A stretch of 64,000 nt of DNA from Renibacterium sp043789415. Lineage in GTDB: Bacteria; Actinomycetota; Actinomycetes; Actinomycetales; Micrococcaceae. Below are positions 42,397 through 49,920 of the stretch, one piece after another. The notes under the pieces are model-generated. The model saw only the letters and a program-made list of their open reading frames with translations, ran no database searches and had not been told where the DNA came from. The translations under genes and the position numbers were made by a program. The stretch spans positions 1,302,001 through 1,366,000 of the forward strand of contig NZ_JBDLLW010000001.1 in the NCBI RefSeq assembly GCF_043789415.1, given 5' to 3'. Numbering within the stretch: the stretch's first letter is position 1; each line of letters starts with the position of its first letter.

Positions 42397-42804
42397 CTAC
42401 TGATTCGGCACAGCTGAGGTGGCCAATTCGGCTCGAGCACTTGCCTGAGCACTCAGTCGCCAATCGATGAGTCCGGAGAACGGGCCTTGCACCGGAGAGG
42501 AAACAGTGACGGTGGTAAAACCTCCACTCTCAGAAATCGCGACCATCGTTCGTTCACCGGCAATCGTTCTGACCGCAGTGGAGACCGCGGCGGAATCCTC
42601 GCCTCGGGCCGCCTGTCTGGCGCCAGCTCGGGCTGCGTCGTCAAGACGAAGCTGCAAGAGCCCGAGTTGCGCACCGAAGACAATCATCGCGAAAAGCAAG
42701 GTCACTGCTGGCATCAGCACGGCGAGTTCCGCCGTGATGGATCCTCGTTCAGCCGAGGCTGAGCGCATGGCGAATAACCGTGAGGAGGAAACCTCGCACC
42801 TCAT
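42397..42804 (-). CDS. TadE family minor pilin
   Basis: A 135-residue TadE-like protein. The N-terminal part SAERGSITAELAVLMPAVTL carries the E (in AEL) of type IV-like prepilin signals, followed by the helix LLFAMIVFGAQLGLLQL and the LDDAARAGARQAARGED segment typical of TadE. Its start overlaps the upstream pilin gene by 56 nt if the ATG at 42804 is right; an ATG at 42768 is the alternative. It would be a minor component of the pilus. Confidence 0.82.
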   Translation of the reverse strand: MRCEVSSSRLFAMRSASAERGSITAELAVLMPAVTLLFAMIVFGAQLGLLQLRLDDAARAGARQAARGEDSAAVSTAVRTIAGERTMVAISESGGFTTVTVSSPVQGPFSGLIDWRLSAQASARAELATSAVPNQ

Positions 42805-43021
42805 CACTTCTCAAAATGACCACCAGAAGGCCGGCAAAACCGACGGCGGCCAGGGTCGCAATAGCGTATTCAGCCGTCGCCATTCCCCCTTCGCTGTGCC
42901 GTAATCCCACCTCAGGATGCCAGCCGTTCAGCCTTGGCACCGTCGATGCTCCCGGGAAAATTTCCCGGACGTTGTCTGAGAGTCTCGTTGCAGCAGAGCG
43001 TCCTGATTTTTGAATCGTCAT
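42749..43021 (-). CDS. DUF4244 Flp-type pilin
   Basis: A 90-residue small pilin. After a 45-residue leader, EGGMATAEYAIATLAAVGFA shows the prepilin cleavage signature with Glu and Tyr at positions 5 and 6 of the mature region (MATAEYA), followed by the hydrophobic helix GLLVVILRSDEVRGFLLTVI. This is the actinobacterial Flp-like major pilin (Rv3656c type). The start at 43021 has GAAAGGAT upstream. A prepilin peptidase is not in the window. Confidence 0.85.
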   Translation of the reverse strand: MTIQKSGRSAATRLSDNVREIFPGASTVPRLNGWHPEVGLRHSEGGMATAEYAIATLAAVGFAGLLVVILRSDEVRGFLLTVIRHALSLG

Positions 43022-43044
43022 CGGATTCGATCCTTTCGGAGAAG

Positions 43045-43605
43045 TTAGTCGAGATGAGGGAACAGAGCCAAGACCACGGGTAGCACCCCCAGGCAGATAA
43101 AAGCTGGAAGAGCGCATAAGCCCATCGGCAGGACGAGCTTCACCCCGAGTGCAGCGGCACGTTCTTGCAATTCGCGGTGCAGCTCTCTGCGTTTTCTGGA
43201 AGCTTCAGCTCTCAGTAACGATGAGGACGGAGCCCCGGTCAAGGCCACAAGTCTGAGTGAGGCTTCTAACTGGCGAAGCCGATTTTGCACCGGCCCCGCT
43301 CTGATCAGCTGCGATCCGATCTGCCACGCAGCGGTCCACCCACCCCCCGTCCGCAGAGCCCCGGTTACCGCGGACAAGCCTCGTGACGCTGGCCCTTCGC
43401 TGAACGCGGCCAGATGCGCTAAGCCCGCGTCTAAAGAACTTCCGGCATCCAGCATGCTGGCCAACAGCTCCAGGGTCAGCGGGATCTCTGGTAGGTCTCT
43501 TGCCTCAAGGGGCTTGGGAGTGAGCCTCCGATGCTCTGCGCCTAAGGGGTTTCTGGGCCAAAAGAGCATCATGATGGCGCACCAGCAGATCACTACGATC
43601 ATCAA
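43045..43605 (-). CDS. tadC: Type II/IV secretion F-domain protein, TadC-like
   Basis: The inner-membrane platform subunit of the Tad machine, 186 residues. It has an N-terminal helix (IVVICWCAIMMLFW), one GspF domain (LELLASMLDAGSSLDAGLAH to EASRKRRELHRELQERAAAL) and a C-terminal helix pair (GLCALPAFICLGVLPVVLAL). It is shorter than proteobacterial TadC, as usual in actinobacteria. Its ATG overlaps the tadB stop by 4 nt. Confidence 0.85.
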   Translation of the reverse strand: MMIVVICWCAIMMLFWPRNPLGAEHRRLTPKPLEARDLPEIPLTLELLASMLDAGSSLDAGLAHLAAFSEGPASRGLSAVTGALRTGGGWTAAWQIGSQLIRAGPVQNRLRQLEASLRLVALTGAPSSSLLRAEASRKRRELHRELQERAAALGVKLVLPMGLCALPAFICLGVLPVVLALFPHLD

Positions 43606-44285
43606 TTGAGGCTCCTTCCCGCCGCAGCCTGAATGAGGGCAGCGGTCCAGAGCCTGGAAAGCAGAATCAACGATAAGCCGCCGAACAGGGCAGCCAAACC
43701 CCAGGGGGTGGTGAGCAGTACGGAGAGCGGGTCGAGCCCGATCAAAAATCCACCGCCTAGCCCCAGGAGCGGGAGCCAGCCAAGGAGTCTGGCCGTGGTT
43801 CGAGGGCCCGCCATCGAAATACCTCTCTGTGCTTCGAGGTCCATTCGCTGCTCGATATGGGCTGCCAGGGTCTCAAGGGTGAGAGCCAGTGGGGCTCCGG
43901 TATGCTCTGCGATTTCGAAACAGATCAGCATCTCACTCGTCGCCTTCCGAGCTTGCCGGCTGAGTCTCGACGAACGGCTCAGTGCGTTCAACTCCGTTGT
44001 CGGGGATAAACCAAGAGCGCTCAGCGCAGCTGCTTTGGCTAGGAACTCTCTGAGCCCTGCTGAGTTCGTCACCAACTGAGCGTCGTGCCACAGCTGGGCG
44101 ATGGACCTGCCACCTCGCAGCAAGGCAGAAAGTTGACGAATGAGCAGTACGACATCGTTGGCGGTCACTTCGCGACCCGGCCTGGGCCGGACCTTCAATG
44201 ATGGCGAATGCATCATGAGCCCACGGCGTGCCGGGCCTGCGAAAAGCAGTAAACTCGCCGCAGCGGTGAGTAAGAACACCTTCAT
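43602..44285 (-). CDS. tadB: Type II/IV secretion F-domain protein, TadB-like
   Basis: A second platform protein of the Tad machine, 227 residues with an N-terminal helix (VFLLTAAASLLLFAGPA), a GspF domain (VVLLIRQLSALLRGGRSIAQ, MLICFEIAEHTGAPLALTLE) and a C-terminal helix pair (LLGWLPLLGLGGGFLIG, GLAALFGGLSLILLSRL). The ATG at 44285 overlaps the tadA stop as ATGA. TadB and TadC probably form a heteromer above the ATPase. Confidence 0.86.
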   Translation of the reverse strand: MKVFLLTAAASLLLFAGPARRGLMMHSPSLKVRPRPGREVTANDVVLLIRQLSALLRGGRSIAQLWHDAQLVTNSAGLREFLAKAAALSALGLSPTTELNALSRSSRLSRQARKATSEMLICFEIAEHTGAPLALTLETLAAHIEQRMDLEAQRGISMAGPRTTARLLGWLPLLGLGGGFLIGLDPLSVLLTTPWGLAALFGGLSLILLSRLWTAALIQAAAGRSLN

Positions 44286-45451
44286 GACTGACTCAGCCGC
44301 CTCTGCAACTGGGCCCAGGCTTTTCCCGGACGAACCCCTTCGGCCCCGCATTCGGCAGCCAATTGGACCTCTAAGCGACCCGATGCCCTTTCAAGTATTC
44401 CGAGCTGAGTCAGCCTCCGCCCCGTCCCAGTGTTCTCCAGATGGAGTACCGCATCAATGGCGCTAGCCGCCTGGATGTCCACGGCCTGCGGAGTCATTTC
44501 GGCAAGCGCACCTAGGGCTTGCAATCTGGCCGGTACGTCTGCCGCACTATTGGCATGAATCGTGCCACCACCGCTATGGCCGGTGTTGAGTGCGGTGAGC
44601 AGCTCCCGCACCTCGGCACCGCGGCATTCGCCCACGATCAACCTGTTCGGGTTCATCCGCAATGCCTGGTAAATCAATTGCTGAAGGGGCACCGCTCCGC
44701 GACCTTCCACGTTCGAGCCTCGACCTTGCAAACTCAGAATGTGAGGATGCTGAGGCGCCAATTCGGTAGTGTCCTCGACGATCACGATTCTCTGCTCGGG
44801 TGGGCATAGTGCAAGCAGAGCATTCAGCAAGCTGGTTTTTCCCGAACCGGTTGCACCGCTGATCAATATATTCAGACCGCTGAAAATCATGGCCTCGATG
44901 AGCCCGGCGCTTTGCTCGCTCAGCGTGCCGCAAGCTATTAACTCATCGAGGCTGAAAGCCTTAGCACGGCGCACCCTGATTGAGAGCAAAGTCCCCGTGG
45001 TGGAGATAGGGGGCAGCACGGCGTGCACCCGCAAGCCGCCACTGAGCTGAACATCCGCATAGGGGCTGACCTCATCGAGGCGCTTCCCGGCGGCACCCAC
45101 CAACCTTTTCGCCAGGCCGCGCACTTGCGCTTCCCCCGAGAACTCAACCTCGGCTCTCAGCAGTTGATGACCTCGCCGTACCCACACCTCGGCGGGGGAG
45201 TTGACGAAAATATCGCTGGTATCAGCTTCCTGCAAGAGGAACTGCAAGGGTCCTAGACCGGCCAATTCTGCCCTGATCCGGTCAACCGCTCGTAGCGCAC
45301 CGGTGGTACCCAGAATTCGGCCGGAGGCTCTGACGGCGGAAGCAATCTGCGCGGCGGAAGCCGATTGACCTTCTTGGACGAGTTTCCGGCGAACTTCCTC
45401 GAGGAGTTCTTCATCGATCGCCGGAGCGTGCTGCGCCAGCCGATGCCTCAT
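44282..45451 (-). CDS. tadA: TadA/CpaF-family secretion ATPase
   Basis: The hexameric motor ATPase of the Tad pilus, 389 residues. The N-terminal domain (LGPLQFLLQEADTSDIFVNS) precedes a RecA-like core with Walker A LISGATGSGKTSLLNAL, Walker B/Asp box RIVIVEDTTELA, GEIRD-like IVGECRGAEVRELL and the His box TGHSGGGTIHANSAADVPAR. It is coupled to the CpaE-like gene upstream and to tadB downstream by 4-nt overlaps. Confidence 0.93.
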   Translation of the reverse strand: MRHRLAQHAPAIDEELLEEVRRKLVQEGQSASAAQIASAVRASGRILGTTGALRAVDRIRAELAGLGPLQFLLQEADTSDIFVNSPAEVWVRRGHQLLRAEVEFSGEAQVRGLAKRLVGAAGKRLDEVSPYADVQLSGGLRVHAVLPPISTTGTLLSIRVRRAKAFSLDELIACGTLSEQSAGLIEAMIFSGLNILISGATGSGKTSLLNALLALCPPEQRIVIVEDTTELAPQHPHILSLQGRGSNVEGRGAVPLQQLIYQALRMNPNRLIVGECRGAEVRELLTALNTGHSGGGTIHANSAADVPARLQALGALAEMTPQAVDIQAASAIDAVLHLENTGTGRRLTQLGILERASGRLEVQLAAECGAEGVRPGKAWAQLQRRLSQS

Positions 45452-46524
45452 GGACTGGCTCCTTCCAACACCGAGAGCATTGAGCCACGCAGTTTTCGCA
45501 GCGAGCGGTGCCCAGCGAGATCAGTGAGTTCCCCTTGTTCCGCATACCCACCAAGACCCCTGATCCGGGCAAGACTCCCCAGCAATGGCAGTCCGAGGGA
45601 TTCTGCGATGAGCTGGGCGTCCAAACCTTCTGGAGCAGGGAGTCGAACCACCGCAAAGCAGTGTTCTGCGGCCACGCCATGAAGCAGTCGCCGCGTAGCC
45701 AGTACGGCCTGCAAAGTGGCGGGCAGAAGGATCAGCAGCAGATCAGCCTGCGCGCAAAGGCTGCGCCGGAGCTCATCGAGCCGACCGACGTCGAGAAGCA
45801 CCAGGTCAAATGCGCTTCGTGCCGCTTCTAGCACCGGCATACTTGTTCTTTGCAATACTCTTGCCGGGCTCTCCTTGATCGACCACTCCGTTCCGCCGAA
45901 GCCCAAGACCCGGCAACCCGCCAATTCCGGCAGAGCAGCCGCTAGCTGGCGGGGGTTGAAGCTCCCAGAGCTCTGCGCCAGATCTTGCCAGCTGAGGCCA
46001 GGTGCTGGGTAGGGAGAAAGTGCTCGTTCCAGGCCGAAGCCCCAAGGATCGCCATCGAGTAATAGACAGGAACGCCCATCGTTGCTCAATCCGGCAGCCA
46101 GAAGGGCGGCAAGAGTGCTCGCACCGGCTCCGCCGCAGCCTCCTAGTATCGCGATCACGCGGGCGCCTCGGCCGCGCTGTTGCACGCTATTGAGGAACTC
46201 CGCGAGCCAGAGCTTGGCCTTCGGTAAGGGCACCACCCGGTCGATACCGTATTCAGCGGCTGCTGACCACAATTCAGCTTCTTCGTGTTCTGAGCCGATT
46301 AGTAACACCGGTGCGGCAGCACGCCGCCAATCCGATGCGGAAAGCTCTTCCATGCCGATCAGAATCACGGCCGGGGCCGGTGAGGAGATCTCCGAGGTGA
46401 GTTGCGCTCCGGCCGCCGCAACAGCTAACTCCACCTGAGCGCGCACCTCCTCCGAAGAGCACCTCAGATAGACGGGGGAACTCATCGGGACTGCGGCACG
46501 CTGAGTGCTGGAACTCGATCTCAT
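45448..46524 (-). CDS. CpaE/Ssd-like P-loop protein with degenerate Walker A
   Basis: The first gene of the Tad operon, 358 residues. An N-terminal receiver-like region (about 1-120) is followed by a MinD/ParA-type domain IAILGGCGGAGASTLAALLA. The P-loop reads GGAGAST: both the signature Lys and the catalytic Lys of deviant Walker motifs are replaced. LLLDGDPWGFGLE is the switch I region. This is the actinobacterial CpaE homologue (Rv3660c, septum site determining protein Ssd), thought to position the pilus or the septum rather than work as a normal ATPase. Confidence 0.86.
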   Translation of the reverse strand: MRSSSSTQRAAVPMSSPVYLRCSSEEVRAQVELAVAAAGAQLTSEISSPAPAVILIGMEELSASDWRRAAAPVLLIGSEHEEAELWSAAAEYGIDRVVPLPKAKLWLAEFLNSVQQRGRGARVIAILGGCGGAGASTLAALLAAGLSNDGRSCLLLDGDPWGFGLERALSPYPAPGLSWQDLAQSSGSFNPRQLAAALPELAGCRVLGFGGTEWSIKESPARVLQRTSMPVLEAARSAFDLVLLDVGRLDELRRSLCAQADLLLILLPATLQAVLATRRLLHGVAAEHCFAVVRLPAPEGLDAQLIAESLGLPLLGSLARIRGLGGYAEQGELTDLAGHRSLRKLRGSMLSVLEGASP

Positions 46525-46646
46525 GGCACCAGCTTTGCCTCCGACGAACCGCCAAGATAGTGGCCAAGCGCGGCTTGTGCGGATAACGCTTTCCAGCTGC
46601 CCTTGTGGAGGAGATAACCCGAAGAACTGAATCGCGGAATGCAGCC

Positions 46647-46669
46647 TTCAGGACAGCAGCTGTCCTGAA
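46647..46669. promoter_or_regulatory. 23-bp perfect palindrome between the Tad operon and the polymerase gene
   Basis: TTCAGGACAG-CAG-CTGTCCTGAA is a perfect 10-bp inverted repeat with a 3-nt centre, in the 195-bp gap between two divergent genes. Its symmetry and position suggest an operator for a dimeric regulator. It does not match the usual actinobacterial LexA box (CGAAC-N4-GTTCG). A hairpin role cannot be excluded, as AAAAA follows. Confidence 0.5.
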
Positions 46670-46719
46670 AAAAGCGACCGGTGAACTCACTGTCTCCTCG
46701 GAACCGGCACAATTGAAAG

Positions 46720-48399
46720 ATGTACATGCTGCTGGACCGGCTCGGGGCGAGGGAGGCCGAGCTCTGGCCTCTGGACGCTCAGGGCCTGCCGCAGTCCTCC
46801 CCTCGGCGCCTGCCGATCGCCGAACTGCCCGGCGTCGTCCGAGAAATCGAAGCACGCACCCAGCCTCGCTGGGTCTGGGAACGAGCGCAAGCTTGGTACC
46901 CAGCACTGCTGGATACCGGAACCACCGTGGAACGCTGCCATGATCTGTCACTGTGCCGACCGATTCTGGCGGCCTCCGAATTCACCCTGGGCACCGATTA
47001 CCCTCGTGAGATCGGCGTCGTGGAGGACTACTTCGATGCCCCCTCCAGAGGGGATCTCAACCCGGCCCAGGAGGGCCTGTTCGATGAACTGGAACGACCC
47101 AGTCAACGCCCGCGAGCCTCAGCTCAGGAGCTGATCGAAGAACTCCAGTTACAACTGCGCACTGTTCGGCAGTCTCAGGCCCCTGCTCGACTGCAACTGC
47201 TTTTAGCCGCCGAATCAGCGGGCGCCCTGGTGGCCACCGAGATGCAATACGCCGGTGTGCCCTGGCGGGCGGATCTCCACGAAAAACTGCTTGAAGAAAC
47301 ACTCGGTCCCAGGCCGCAAGGAGGGCTTCTGAGCCCTCAGTTACCAGCCAAAATGCAAGCCCTTTTGGAGCAATTGCGCCAGGAACTGGGCAACAACAGT
47401 TTCAATCCTGATTCGCCGCAGGAATTGATGCGGGCGCTGCATCGTGCCGGAATAGAGGTCAAGACCACTCGGAGCTGGGAGTTGCAGAAATCCGAGCATC
47501 CCGCCATCCCGCCGCTGCTGGCCTATAAGAAGCTCGCCCGGTTATTCAGCGCGAATGGCTGGGCCTGGCTGGATCAATGGGTCAGCGGTGGTCGATTCCG
47601 GCCGGAGTACGTAGTGGGCGGGGTGGTCTCGGGCCGCTGGGCTTCCCGAGGCGGCGGTGCACTGCAGATTCCGAAGCAAGTACGCAGCGCAGTACACGCC
47701 GATACGGGCTATAAGCTCATCGTTGCTGATGCGGCGCAATTGGAACCCAGAGTGCTCACGGCGCTGGCCCAGGACCGCAAAATGGCCGAGGCTGCCCGGG
47801 ATCACGACCTCTACGCCGGCATCGCCGCCCAGGGTTTCGGCGGTGATCGGGCGAAGGCGAAAATCGCCCTGCTGGGCGCCATCTATGGCTCCACAACGGG
47901 CGAATCAGGCAGGCTGATGCCCCAATTGGCTCGGACCTACCCCCAAGCCGTCGGCCTGGTCGAGGCGGCGGCCAGAGCAGGGGAACGTGGAGAGATCGTT
48001 ACCACCAGGCTGGGCCGCAGCTGCCCGGCACCGTCCGAGCGCTGGCGCGCGGCGCAACGCACCAGCACGGAGCAGGAACAGCGCTGGGCGGACCAATTGG
48101 CTCGCTCGCGGGGCCGCTTCACCAGGAATTTCGTGGTTCAGGGCTCCGCGGCAGAATGGGCTTCTTGCTGGCTCGCTGAACTGCGTCGCAGGCTGCGCCA
48201 ACGGCCTGAGCTCGGCGCCGAACTGGTGTTCTTCCTGCACGATGAAGTGATGGTGCACTGCCCAGAATCCTCTGTTCCTCAGGTCAGCCCGCTGATTGAA
48301 GAGGCAGCGGCTGCCGCTAAGGAATTGCTGTTCGGCCGTGCCCCGATCAATTTCCCAGTCAGCGTGACCGTGGTGGATCACTACGATCAGGCGAAGTAG
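46720..48399 (+). CDS. Bifunctional 3'-5' exonuclease/DNA polymerase (PolA-like)
   Basis: A second family A polymerase of 559 residues, additional to the expected PolA. The first 200 residues form a degenerate exonuclease-like domain. The polymerase core has motif A IVADAAQLEPRVLTALA, the O-helix region RAKAKIALLGAIYGSTTG (motif B with Lys/Tyr-Gly) and motif C VFFLHDEVMVHCP. It lacks the 5'-3' exonuclease domain. Such proteins are common in Actinobacteria and their role is unclear, perhaps in repair. CACAAT (46708-46713) lies 6 nt before the ATG. It ends 4 bp from the convergent nudL. Confidence 0.9.
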   Translation: MYMLLDRLGAREAELWPLDAQGLPQSSPRRLPIAELPGVVREIEARTQPRWVWERAQAWYPALLDTGTTVERCHDLSLCRPILAASEFTLGTDYPREIGVVEDYFDAPSRGDLNPAQEGLFDELERPSQRPRASAQELIEELQLQLRTVRQSQAPARLQLLLAAESAGALVATEMQYAGVPWRADLHEKLLEETLGPRPQGGLLSPQLPAKMQALLEQLRQELGNNSFNPDSPQELMRALHRAGIEVKTTRSWELQKSEHPAIPPLLAYKKLARLFSANGWAWLDQWVSGGRFRPEYVVGGVVSGRWASRGGGALQIPKQVRSAVHADTGYKLIVADAAQLEPRVLTALAQDRKMAEAARDHDLYAGIAAQGFGGDRAKAKIALLGAIYGSTTGESGRLMPQLARTYPQAVGLVEAAARAGERGEIVTTRLGRSCPAPSERWRAAQRTSTEQEQRWADQLARSRGRFTRNFVVQGSAAEWASCWLAELRRRLRQRPELGAELVFFLHDEVMVHCPESSVPQVSPLIEEAAAAAKELLFGRAPINFPVSVTVVDHYDQAK

Positions 48400-48403
48400 C
48401 GGC

Positions 48404-49069
48404 TCAGAGCGGCGCCGGCAGTTCTCGGCTGCGATCCCAGGAGCGGGACCAGCCCAGCTCGTCGAAGAGCTTGTTCAGAATGCCACCGGTGAAGCCCCAG
48501 ACCACGGCCTCCTGCACCAGGAAAGCCGGGCTGCGGAAAGTGTTGCTCCCCCTGGTGACCGTGGACATCCAGCGCAACTCGGGGTTCAGCAGATCTTTGA
48601 GTGGGGCCCGGAAAACCCGGGCCGATTCGGCTAGATCAACAGCGAAGACGGGTGACGGCGACTCCCACCAGGCGAGGATCGGCGTCACCATGAAGTTACT
48701 CACCGGCAGGCCGGTCTTCGGGAGTTCCCCCAGAATCTGCACTCCGGCGGGATCGAGACCGGTCTCCTCCACCGCTTCACGCAAGGCAGCGGCTTGATAG
48801 CTGGCGTCCAAAGCCTCGACCCCACCGCCGGGAAAGCCGATCTGGCCCGGATGGTCCTCTAAGGTCGCGGCCCGTTCAACCAGGAGCACATCGCAGTCCT
48901 CGGGCGCGGCGTCCTTGCCATGCGCATTGCTGCCGAAAAGCACCAGCACAGCGGCCTGCCGGACCGTCAGCGGGTCTATTGAGAGATCTCGGATTTCATC
49001 CCGCATCGCGGCGACCCGACCGGCAGCGGATCGAGCAGCGAGTTCTTGCAGATCAGAAAAAGCGGTCAT
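48404..49069 (-). CDS. NUDIX CoA pyrophosphatase (NudL-like)
   Basis: A 221-residue Nudix hydrolase predicted to hydrolyse coenzyme A and related diphosphates. The Nudix box is GGGVEALDASYQAAALREAV followed by EETGLD, and the CoA-type pattern VLLVERAATLEDHPGQIGFP precedes it. It is coupled to nth: its ATG overlaps the nth stop by 4 nt. The pair is conserved as Rv3672c-Rv3674c in mycobacteria, though the thioredoxin-like gene that lies between them there is absent. Confidence 0.9.
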   Translation of the reverse strand: MTAFSDLQELAARSAAGRVAAMRDEIRDLSIDPLTVRQAAVLVLFGSNAHGKDAAPEDCDVLLVERAATLEDHPGQIGFPGGGVEALDASYQAAALREAVEETGLDPAGVQILGELPKTGLPVSNFMVTPILAWWESPSPVFAVDLAESARVFRAPLKDLLNPELRWMSTVTRGSNTFRSPAFLVQEAVVWGFTGGILNKLFDELGWSRSWDRSRELPAPL

Positions 49070-49920
49070 GAGGGGATAACGCTTTTCCGTTGAAAATCCT
49101 GCCTGAGCTGCGCCGCCGCCGAAGTATTGGCGAGCATGGCGGCTAGAAGCTCCTCATTTCCCGGAGCCAGTTCGTATTTGAGTAAGTTCCTGGCTTTCTG
49201 AGGATCGGTCTCCCCCATGCCGTAGGAGGGGCACAAAGCGGCCACCGCGCAGGCACCGCAGGCAGGTTTGCGGGAGTGGCAGACCCGACGTCCGTGGAAC
49301 ACCACCCGATGCGAGAGCATGGTCCATTCGGAGGGCTCGATCAAAGCCGCGACGTCCTGCTCCACCTGAACCGGGTCCTCGGACTCGGTCCAACCGAACC
49401 TCCGGGAAAGGCGGCCGAAATGGGTGTCAACGGTGATTCCCGGGACCCCGAAGGCATTGCCGAGTACGACATTCGCGGTCTTCCGGCCAACCCCCGGCAG
49501 CGTCACCAGAGCCGCCAGCTCACCCGGCACCTCGCCGTCGTACTCATCAACCAAGCGCGTAGCCAGACCGATCAGGGATTTCGCCTTGGCTCGGAAGAAT
49601 CCGGTGGGTCGAATGACCTCCTCCAGTTCCAGTGGCTCGGCCTGCGCCAGGCTCAGGGGGTCCGGATATCGAGCGAAGAGCTGCGGGGTGGTCTGGTTGA
49701 CCCTGACATCGGTGGTCTGCGCGGAGAGCACCGTAGCCACCAAGAGCTCGAAGGGATTTCGAAAATCCAGTTCTGCGTGCGCATAGGGGTATTGCTCAGC
49801 CAGGGTCCGGTTGATCCGCCGAGCCCGCCGCTTGGTCGCCAACGCCGACTCAGCACGGCGCCTCGGCTCAGCGGCTGAAGCGATGCGCGGGGCCTGCGCC
49901 GACGATCCGCTGCTGGCCAA
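49066..49920 (-). CDS. nth: Endonuclease III
   Basis: A base excision repair glycosylase/AP lyase for oxidised pyrimidines, 284 residues. The helix-hairpin-helix with catalytic Lys and Asp is LPGVGRKTANVVLGNAFG then ITVDTHFGRLSRRFG. The [4Fe-4S] cluster ligands are spaced C-x6-C-x2-C-x5-C in CHSRKPACGACAVAALC. The TTG start at 49920 follows GGAGGG and the upstream stop; the first 30 residues are unrelated to the core. It is co-transcribed with nudL. Confidence 0.95.
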   Translation of the reverse strand: MASSGSSAQAPRIASAAEPRRRAESALATKRRARRINRTLAEQYPYAHAELDFRNPFELLVATVLSAQTTDVRVNQTTPQLFARYPDPLSLAQAEPLELEEVIRPTGFFRAKAKSLIGLATRLVDEYDGEVPGELAALVTLPGVGRKTANVVLGNAFGVPGITVDTHFGRLSRRFGWTESEDPVQVEQDVAALIEPSEWTMLSHRVVFHGRRVCHSRKPACGACAVAALCPSYGMGETDPQKARNLLKYELAPGNEELLAAMLANTSAAAQLRQDFQRKSVIPS

